A DNA stretch of 16,938 nt from Anaerolineaceae bacterium UBA5211 (GTDB taxonomy: Bacteria; Chloroflexota; Anaerolineae; Anaerolineales; Anaerolineaceae): the NCBI GenBank assembly GCA_002412595.1, contig DHVJ01000064.1:43688-60625 (forward strand), given 5' to 3'. Positions 1 through 5,335 of the stretch are shown one piece after another (position 1 is the first letter of the stretch; each line of letters opens with the position of its first letter). A program made the translations under genes and the position numbers. The notes below the pieces were generated by a model that was not told the DNA's origin, ran no database searches, and saw nothing but the letters and a program-made list of their open reading frames with translations.

Positions 1-1607
1 TAGCAATCCACCGGCATCCAGTAATCGTACTCGTCCTGCTTGAAAGGCCAGTCCGGATTCTTGGGGCTCAGGTAAGCCAGGTGGTACCAGGATGAGCACA
101 TGAAGGTGTCCATGGTATCCGTCTCGCGTTCGGCTTCCCCGCCGCACACCGGGCAGGTGGTGAATCGCCAGGTGGGATGCAGCTTTAAGGGGCTCTCGCC
201 GGTCGGTTTCCATTCCACGTCGTCCGGCAGCATGACAGGCAATTGATCTTCGGGCACCGGCACAGCGCCGCACTTCGGACAGAACACCACCGGGATGGGC
301 GCGCCCCAATAGCGCTGGCGGGAGATCAGCCAGTCGCGAATGCGGTAAGTCACCGCGCCCTTGCCGATGCCCTTCTCCTCGATGAATTCAATGGCTTTGC
401 CAATGGCTTCAGCGCCGGGCGTGCCGTTCAACGGGCCGGAGTTGACCACGGTGCCTTCGGCAGGTACTGCCGCGGGCATGGTCATGCCGTCCAATTTTTC
501 CATGTCATCTGGCTGGATGACTACACGCACATCCAGGCCGAACTTGCGCGCGAAGTCGAAGTCGCGCTGGTCGTGCGCCGGAACGCCCATGATGGCGCCC
601 GTGCCGTAGGTCATCAACACGTAATCGGCCACCCACACCGGCACGCGTTCGCCATTGACCGGGTTGATGGCATAACCGCCGCTGAATACGCCGGATTTTT
701 CCTTGTCGGTGGCTTCGCGCTGGATTTCCGTTTGGCGTACGGCTTCGTTCACGTAAGCATCCACTTCCGCCTTGCGGTCGGGGGTGGTCAGTTTTTCCAC
801 CAGGGGATGTTCAGGCGCCAGCACCATGAAGGTCACGCCCCACAGCGTATCCGGGCGCGTGGTGAACACTTCCAGCGGGTCGCCCTGTTCGGTGGTGAAC
901 ACCACCGAGGCGCCCTTGGATTTGCCGATCCAGTTGGTCTGCAGCAGTTCAACCGGTTCGGGCCAGTCGATCTGGTCAAATTTCAGCAGTTCATCGGCGT
1001 AATTGGTGATCTTGAAGAACCATTGGTTCAGGTCCTTTTTGATGACGGGCGTGTGGCAGCGTTCGCAGTGGCGGTCTTCACCCCACACCTGTTCGCGCGC
1101 CAGGGTCGTGTTGCAATGCGGGCACCAGTCCACCGGGGACATCTTGCGGTAGGCCAGGTCATTCTTCATCAAGCGCACAAAGAACCACTGCGACCAGCGG
1201 TAATATTCGGGATCAGCGGAAACCGCCTCGCGGCGCCAGTCGAACATGGCGCCCATGCTGCGCAGTTGTTTACGCATGTTGGCGATGTTGTCGTAGGTCC
1301 ATTCCTTGGGATGGATGTTGCGTTGGATGGCGGCGTTCTCCGCCGGCAGGCCAAAAGCGTCGAACCCCATGGGGAACATGACGTTGTAACCCTGCATACG
1401 CTTGAAACGCGCGTGCGCGTCCGAAGGCGTCATGGCATACCAATGGCCGATGTGCAGGTTGCCCGAGGGATACGGCAGCATGGTAAGGGCATAATACTTC
1501 TTCTTGCTCTTATCGATGTCGGCATGGTACAAGCCGTCCTCTTCCCATCGTTTCTGCCATTTGGACTCAAAATTTGCCGGTATATATCGTTCGATTGGTT
1601 CTGCCAT
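1..1607 (-). CDS. leuS: Leucyl-tRNA synthetase, N-terminal part (truncated by window edge)
   Basis: Cytosolic class I aminoacyl-tRNA synthetase that charges tRNA-Leu with leucine. The visible 535 residues begin MAEPIERYIPANFESKWQKR. They carry the HIGH catalytic motif (LHIGHWYAMT, residues 51-60), a Cys-X2-Cys pair in WCPHCNT followed by HCERC, the CP1 editing domain with its threonine-rich TTRPDTLWG and the GTGAIMGVPAHDQRDFDFA segment, and a second CPKC/CPVC pair. The reading frame leaves the window near YDYWMPVD, so the KMSKS loop and the anticodon-binding domain (bacterial LeuS is about 800-860 residues) lie outside. The start is the ATG at 1607, preceded 7 bases upstream by AGAGG; two nearer-upstream ATGs (1614, 1611) are out of frame. 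A T-box leader directly upstream indicates induction when tRNA-Leu is uncharged. Confidence 0.97.
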   Translation of the reverse strand, partial: MAEPIERYIPANFESKWQKRWEEDGLYHADIDKSKKKYYALTMLPYPSGNLHIGHWYAMTPSDAHARFKRMQGYNVMFPMGFDAFGLPAENAAIQRNIHPKEWTYDNIANMRKQLRSMGAMFDWRREAVSADPEYYRWSQWFFVRLMKNDLAYRKMSPVDWCPHCNTTLAREQVWGEDRHCERCHTPVIKKDLNQWFFKITNYADELLKFDQIDWPEPVELLQTNWIGKSKGASVVFTTEQGDPLEVFTTRPDTLWGVTFMVLAPEHPLVEKLTTPDRKAEVDAYVNEAVRQTEIQREATDKEKSGVFSGGYAINPVNGERVPVWVADYVLMTYGTGAIMGVPAHDQRDFDFARKFGLDVRVVIQPDDMEKLDGMTMPAAVPAEGTVVNSGPLNGTPGAEAIGKAIEFIEEKGIGKGAVTYRIRDWLISRQRYWGAPIPVVFCPKCGAVPVPEDQLPVMLPDDVEWKPTGESPLKLHPTWRFTTCPVCGGEAERETDTMDTFMCSSWYHLAYLSPKNPDWPFKQDEYDYWMPVDC

Positions 1608-1626
1608 TCATCATCCTCTTGTTATT

Positions 1627-1659
1627 AAAAAAATAATCCTCCGTCCTCAGGGACGAAGG
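1627..1659 (-). terminator. T-box intrinsic terminator (attenuator) before leuS
   Basis: On the minus strand CCTTCGTCC, loop CTGA, GGACGGAGG forms a 9-bp hairpin (one wobble pair) at 1659-1638. It is followed by ATTATTTTTTT (to 1627), the layout of an intrinsic terminator. It lies directly after the T-box antiterminator sequence, so it should form when charged tRNA-Leu is plentiful and stop transcription about 20 bases before the leuS start. Confidence 0.93.
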
Positions 1660-1870
1660 CATTCTCCGCGGTACCACCCTGGTTGCTCAACTTGCAAGCC
1701 ACCTCAGTTTCGCTATAACGGGCTTACCCGGGTGCAGCTACTTGATTTCACTGCATCAGCCTGCCCCGCAGGGCTTTGAGGCGAGTTCGGCCGCATGTGT
1801 TCTGCGGACACAAGCACCGGGCTCTCACCTTGTATTCCCGATTCGCTGGCAGATGGCCTACTACTCCTCT
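1627..1870 (-). ncRNA. Leucine-responsive T-box riboswitch leader of leuS
   Basis: Cis-acting leader that senses uncharged tRNA-Leu and controls transcription of leuS. Reading the minus strand, Stem I closes with GAGG (1869-1866) and CCTC (1781-1778). A second helix GGCC/GGCC lies above it. Between them sit an AGTAGTA strand and the specifier strand GAACTCG. The specifier triplet is CTC (1785-1783), a leucine codon, followed by a purine as usual. The conserved antiterminator element GGTGGTACCGCGG is at 1678-1666. It is followed by the terminator hairpin at 1659-1638 and a run of T. Identity rests on the T-box sequence, the specifier and the downstream gene all agreeing. The internal Stem II/III folds were only sketched by eye. 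Confidence 0.95.
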
Positions 1871-1883
1871 AAAGCTTTTTCAG

Positions 1884-1956
1884 TGGACCCAGAGAGATTC
1901 GAACTCTCGACCTTCTCAATGCCATTGAGACGCGCTCCCAACTGCGCTATGGGCCC
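1884..1956 (-). tRNA. tRNA-Ala (anticodon GGC)
   Basis: Full 73-base cloverleaf on the minus strand. Acceptor arm GGGCCCA/TGGGTCC, D stem GCGC/GCGC with loop AGTTGGGA, anticodon stem TCTCA/TGAGA with loop ATGGCAT (anticodon GGC, reading GCC and GCU), and T arm GAGAG-TTCGAAT-CTCTC. The G3:U70 wobble pair that marks alanine tRNAs is present. The discriminator base is A and CCA is not encoded (ACTG follows). It lies 15 bases downstream of the sibling tRNA-Ala and about 14 bases upstream of the T-box leader. Confidence 0.97.
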
Positions 1957-1971
1957 TTATGTGTTACCCAG

Positions 1972-2044
1972 TGGACCTGGAGGGATTCGAACCCTCGACC
2001 TCGTCAGTGCGATTGACGCGCGCTCCCAACTGCGCTACAGGCCC
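1972..2044 (-). tRNA. tRNA-Ala (anticodon CGC)
   Basis: Full 73-base cloverleaf on the minus strand. Acceptor arm GGGCCTG/CAGGTCC with G3:U70, D arm identical to the neighbouring tRNA-Ala, anticodon stem CGTCA/TGACG with loop ATCGCAC (anticodon CGC, reading GCG), and T arm GAGGG-TTCGAAT-CCCTC. CCA is not encoded. It is the first gene after a consensus promoter and appears to be a diverged duplicate of the GGC gene downstream of it. Confidence 0.97.
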
Positions 2045-2062
2045 TTGTTGATGGGCAGGGGA

Positions 2063-2091
2063 ATTCTACCCAATACACGGTAACGTGTCAA
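2063..2091 (-). promoter_or_regulatory. Consensus sigma70-type promoter for the tRNA-Ala pair (and probably leuS)
   Basis: On the minus strand TTGACA (2091-2086) is separated by exactly 17 bases from TAGAAT (2068-2063). Transcription would start near 2056, about 12 bases before the first tRNA-Ala. It is the strongest promoter visible in the window. No comparable promoter is visible between the tRNAs and the T-box leader. Confidence 0.85.
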
Positions 2092-2128
2092 GCAAATCAC
2101 GTAGATTTCGAGTATACCATAGGATGTT

Positions 2129-2743
2129 TCAGGCCTCTAGTAGTTGATCGATTTCCAGGATAGCGCTCTCGCGGTTCGTAAAGAGAACAGCGTGCAGCCC
2201 CATTTCGGCCGCTCCGGCGATGTTGTGCGACACATCATCCACGAAGACAGCTTCCCGCGCTTCTACGTCCAACTGGTCCAAAACCACCTGGAAAGCACGC
2301 GCATCCGGCTTGCGCAGGCCGATCTCGGAAGAAAAAACAGATATGTCGAAGATATCCAGGAAATCGCCATACAGCTTGATCAATTTCTGGCGCCCGTTCA
2401 CCCAGGCATTGCTGAGCAGACCCACCTTGACCTTCTTCTGCAAGCCGCGGATGTAATCCACCAGTTCACGATCCACTTCATCACCGCCGAAGAATTCGCT
2501 GTACAACTGCGGCCAGCTATCGATAGGTTGATGGTAGAGGGCCGCGATGGTCTCCCAATGCTCGACGTCCGACAATTCACCGATCTCGGATTGCAGCGAG
2601 GTTGGGCCGGAAAATATGGCCTGCTCCAGGTCCATGCGCGCCACGCCCAGCCGTTTGGCCAACGCCTCGCGCGGCGCCGGGTCAACCGTGCGCAGGATCA
2701 CCCCGCCCATATCGAAAATCACAGCCTTGATCGCTTTTTGCAT
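2129..2743 (-). CDS. HAD-superfamily hydrolase (subfamily IA-like, YihX-type motif I)
   Basis: Probable cytosolic phosphatase of the haloacid dehalogenase superfamily; its substrate cannot be read from sequence. All four motifs are visible in 204 residues: FDMGGVI with nucleophile Asp11, LLSNAW (Ser111), GLRKPDARAF with Lys145, and VFVDDVSHN with Asp169-Asp170. The second Asp of the usual DxD motif is Gly13, as in YihX-like members and the epoxide-hydrolase N-terminal domain, so it is not a textbook phosphatase active site. The ATG at 2743 was chosen because AGGTGG lies 6 bases upstream; a TTG two codons earlier is adjacent to that ribosome-binding site. The gene is divergent from rsmG and ends 38 bases before the tRNA promoter. 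Confidence 0.88.
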   Translation of the reverse strand: MQKAIKAVIFDMGGVILRTVDPAPREALAKRLGVARMDLEQAIFSGPTSLQSEIGELSDVEHWETIAALYHQPIDSWPQLYSEFFGGDEVDRELVDYIRGLQKKVKVGLLSNAWVNGRQKLIKLYGDFLDIFDISVFSSEIGLRKPDARAFQVVLDQLDVEAREAVFVDDVSHNIAGAAEMGLHAVLFTNRESAILEIDQLLEA

Positions 2744-2771
2744 GTTCAACCACCTCGGAAAAATTTAGGCA

Positions 2772-2780
2772 ATTATAGCA
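2772..2780 (-). promoter_or_regulatory. Extended -10 promoter of the HAD hydrolase gene
   Basis: TGCTATAAT on the minus strand is an extended -10 element with a perfect TATAAT. No good -35 hexamer is seen 17 bases upstream, which is usual for extended -10 promoters. It predicts a leader of roughly 20 bases containing the AGGTGG ribosome-binding site. Confidence 0.6.
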
Positions 2781-2829
2781 GGTCAAACCATCTTGCCTGT
2801 TACGAATATGCGGATTGCGAAGTTATCGT

Positions 2830-2835
2830 TATAAT
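2830..2835 (+). promoter_or_regulatory. -10 element placed for a leaderless rsmG transcript
   Basis: A perfect TATAAT ends 7 bases before the rsmG ATG at 2843, so a start site 7-8 bases downstream would fall at or next to the A of the ATG. There is no Shine-Dalgarno sequence in between and no clear -35 hexamer. Confidence 0.6.
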
Positions 2836-2842
2836 TCTTGAC

Positions 2843-3553
2843 ATGCTGAATCTGGAAACCCTGCTTTCGGATAACCTGGAAATTGAAATCACACCTGCCC
2901 AATCTGCGGCTTTTGATCATTTTCAAAGCTTGCTGCTGGAATGGAACCGCAAGTTCAACCTGACCGCCATCACCGACCCGGGGGAAATGCAGCTCAAGCA
3001 TTTCTACGACTCGCTCACCTGCCTGCGCGCCATCCCGCCGGAAGCCCAATCGCTGATCGACATCGGCTGCGGCGCGGGGCTGCCGGGCATCCCGCTCAAG
3101 ATTATGCTGCCCTACTTGCAACTGGTGCTAGTGGATTCGGTCGGCAAGAAGGTCGAGTTTTGCCGCATCGCCGCGCAGGAATTGGACCTTACGGACGTGA
3201 CCGCCCTGCACGCGCGCGCGGAGGATCTGGGTCAGGATAAGGCCCACCGGGAACAATACGATTGGGCCGTGGCGCGCGCCGTGGCGCCTCTGCCCGTGCT
3301 GGCGGAGTACCTGCTGCCCTTGGTGCACGTGGGCGGCAGCATGCTGGCCCAAAAAGGCGCCAGCGCCGCAAGCGAGCTGGAGCTGGCCAACAAAGCTATC
3401 CGCATTTTAGGCGGCGGGCAAGCACAGCTGGACACTTTCGAGCTGCCGGTCACGCACGACCAGCGCGCGCTCATTCAAATTATCAAAGAGAAAAATACAC
3501 CGGCGCAATATCCCCGCAAAGCCGGCACCCCCTCCAAAAAACCGTTGGGTTAG
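2843..3553 (+). CDS. rsmG: 16S rRNA (guanine(527)-N7)-methyltransferase RsmG
   Basis: Cytosolic SAM-dependent methyltransferase that makes m7G527 in 16S rRNA; loss of this modification is known to give low-level streptomycin resistance. The 236-residue protein has the usual length and family signatures: NRKFNLTAITDP (35-46), HFYDSL (53-58), the SAM-binding DIGCGAGLPG (73-82), DSVGKKVEF (98-106), VARAVAPL, and the C-terminal YPRKAGTPSKKPL. The frame is open for 233 codons further upstream, but that is antisense to the HAD gene and not homologous in character. The ATG at 2843 starts the family-typical sequence. It has no ribosome-binding site and a TATAAT just upstream, suggesting leaderless translation. 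The stop codon interlocks with that of convergent recF. Confidence 0.95.
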   Translation: MLNLETLLSDNLEIEITPAQSAAFDHFQSLLLEWNRKFNLTAITDPGEMQLKHFYDSLTCLRAIPPEAQSLIDIGCGAGLPGIPLKIMLPYLQLVLVDSVGKKVEFCRIAAQELDLTDVTALHARAEDLGQDKAHREQYDWAVARAVAPLPVLAEYLLPLVHVGGSMLAQKGASAASELELANKAIRILGGGQAQLDTFELPVTHDQRALIQIIKEKNTPAQYPRKAGTPSKKPLG

Positions 3554-4773
3554 TTATTCAATTGGTGGTTCAGCCGGGTAACCTGGCCGGCGCTGACTTG
3601 CCAGATACGGCAAGTTTGGGTGAAGTCAGCCGAAAACAGGCCCAGATCCGTGGTGGTCAGAATAGCCTGCTCTTCCAGCCCCAGGCTGCCCAACAGGTCC
3701 TCGCGGCGCTGTTCATCCAATTCTGCTAAAGTTTCATCCAACAGCAGCACCGGCAATTCTCCGGTTTTCTCCTGCAGCCATTGGGTTTCCGCGATTTTCA
3801 TGGCCATCACGGCCGTGCGGATCTGACCGCGCGAGCCATACACAGCCAGGTCAATATCGTTGGAATAGAAACGCACCTCATCCCGGTGCGGGCCAATGGT
3901 GGTTACCCCCCGGCGGATTTCCTCTTTTTGCAGCTCATGCAGCCGTTTGGCAAAATGCTCTTTGATCTCATTATAACTCTGTAACTCCACCTGCTGCGGA
4001 GTCTTGTCGAAGCGCAGCTGAGCAGACCCGTTTTTTGATCGCCCACCATTATAGGAAGGCTGGTAATCCATGCGGATCGCTTCTTTTCCGCCCGTCAGAT
4101 GTTGGTACTGCTGGCGGAAAAAAACCTCGAATTCACGTGTGGATTTCAAGCGGGCTTCAATGATGTGTGCGCCGTTGCTGGTCAAGATTTCATCCCAGTA
4201 ATCCAACTGTCCAGGGTCGCCGTTACGATCGAACAGCAATTTCAGCAGAGCATTGCGGCGCGTCAGTGCTTGCTGGTAATCGCTCAAAGCACGCACATAA
4301 CCAGGGTATGCCTGGGAAAGCAGTTGGTCCAGATATTTACGCCTTTCATCCGGGCCGTCTTCCAAAATGCGCGTCATTTGCGGCAAAAAAAGGACAGAAT
4401 TGAAAAAACCTACCGCATCAAACAGCCGCTTCTTGACCCCATCGATCAGCACTTCCTTGCGCAAACGCTGGCTGCCATTCTGGATGGAATTCAGGATCAG
4501 GCGCACTTCAATCATATGTACTTTTTCGTGTTTGCGCACTTTGGCCACCAATCGCCCCACCGGCAGATCATCCTGCGTAGCCAGCAGGTTGATCACCTCA
4601 CGGTCATTGGAAGCCAACGGGGATGTCAAAATGGATAAAAAATGTACTGCTTCCAGCACACTGGTTTTACCCTGCGCATTATTCCCGACCAGCAGTGTCA
4701 GCCGGTCAGGGAAATCCATTTCCAAACGGGTGAAAATGCGGAAATTGGATAAAGACAGTGCTTTGATTTCCAT
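3550..4773 (-). CDS. recF: DNA replication and repair protein RecF
   Basis: SMC-like ATPase that helps load RecA at single-stranded gaps together with RecO and RecR. The 407-residue protein begins MEIKALSLSNFRIF, as RecF proteins do. It has a Walker A motif GNNAQGKTS (30-38), an ABC-type signature YGSRGQIRTA, and a Walker B motif LLLDE with Asp346-Glu347 followed by the D-loop-like AELDEQRR. Its length is above the about 360 residues of E. coli RecF. It starts 9 bases after the def stop codon with no recognisable ribosome-binding site, suggesting translational coupling. Its last 4 bases overlap the end of rsmG on the other strand. The common dnaA-dnaN-recF arrangement is not seen here. Confidence 0.95.
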   Translation of the reverse strand: MEIKALSLSNFRIFTRLEMDFPDRLTLLVGNNAQGKTSVLEAVHFLSILTSPLASNDREVINLLATQDDLPVGRLVAKVRKHEKVHMIEVRLILNSIQNGSQRLRKEVLIDGVKKRLFDAVGFFNSVLFLPQMTRILEDGPDERRKYLDQLLSQAYPGYVRALSDYQQALTRRNALLKLLFDRNGDPGQLDYWDEILTSNGAHIIEARLKSTREFEVFFRQQYQHLTGGKEAIRMDYQPSYNGGRSKNGSAQLRFDKTPQQVELQSYNEIKEHFAKRLHELQKEEIRRGVTTIGPHRDEVRFYSNDIDLAVYGSRGQIRTAVMAMKIAETQWLQEKTGELPVLLLDETLAELDEQRREDLLGSLGLEEQAILTTTDLGLFSADFTQTCRIWQVSAGQVTRLNHQLNN

Positions 4774-4782
4774 ATTAACGTA

Positions 4783-5292
4783 TTAGACGGCGCTGCCTTC
4801 TTCAATTTCGTCCGGCTGGTAAAGTTTTTCCGCCCGGTCCACAAAGAGAACACCATCCAAATGATCAATTTCATGTTGAAAAATGCGTGCCAGCCAGCCT
4901 TTAGCATGCAGTTTCTGTTTGCGGCCGTGGCGGTTCAATCCCACCACCGTAATCTCCTGTGCTCGTTCAACTTCTCCAATCAGGTTGGGTACTGACAGGC
5001 AGCCTTCCATACCCATTACGGTTTCCTCTGACCTCTTTGTTATTTCGGGGTTTGCGAATACATACGTTTTAGTAGGCGCGTTCTCATCGCTGTCGTCCAC
5101 TGAATATTCCACCACAATCACGCGTTGGGATACATTCACCTGTGGACCCGCCAGGCCTACACCCGGCTCGTCGCGCATGGTGTCGATCATATCGTCCACC
5201 AATTTCTGAAAATCTTTTCCAAAATCAGCCACCTTGTGCGCTTTGCGGCGCAGAATTGGGTCCGGCAGCTTGATTACTTCTCGTAAAGCCAT
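4783..5292 (-). CDS. def: Peptide deformylase
   Basis: Cytosolic metalloenzyme that removes the formyl group from the N-terminal Met of new proteins. The three family motifs are present in 169 residues: GVGLAGPQ (44-51), EGCLS (97-101, metal ligand Cys98) and HEIDH (140-144, ligands His140 and His144, catalytic Glu141). Motif 1 has Gly in place of the more frequent Ala (GLAGPQ rather than GLAAPQ). The ATG at 5292 gives the usual MALREVIKLPDPIL start. The upstream AGAAAGG is 12 bases away and a weaker AGAG is 4 bases away. It lies 43 bases downstream of the membrane PH protein and 9 bases upstream of recF, forming a likely three-gene unit. Confidence 0.96.
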   Translation of the reverse strand: MALREVIKLPDPILRRKAHKVADFGKDFQKLVDDMIDTMRDEPGVGLAGPQVNVSQRVIVVEYSVDDSDENAPTKTYVFANPEITKRSEETVMGMEGCLSVPNLIGEVERAQEITVVGLNRHGRKQKLHAKGWLARIFQHEIDHLDGVLFVDRAEKLYQPDEIEEGSAV

Positions 5293-5335
5293 GAATCTCT
5301 ATTGCCTTTCTATTGATTAATCTATTTTTATCATT

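Noticed and set aside
243..1628. Long plus-strand open frame of 461 codons across the leuS region
   Set aside because: It is antisense to leuS, which shows HIGH and editing-domain motifs. The translation is His/Ala/Arg-rich without a recognisable domain, as expected for a shadow frame in GC-rich DNA.
1742..2083. Plus-strand open frame of 113 codons over the T-box leader and tRNAs
   Set aside because: It reads antisense through both tRNA-Ala genes. Strings such as GGIRTLDL are the familiar spurious translation of tRNA T arms.
2144..2842. N-terminal extension of rsmG to 469 residues
   Set aside because: The added 233 residues are antisense to the HAD gene. RsmG proteins are about 210-240 residues, and the typical N-terminus begins at 2843.
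4099..4638. Plus-strand open frame of 179 codons over recF
   Set aside because: It is antisense to the conserved RecF coding sequence and has no recognisable domain or ribosome-binding site.
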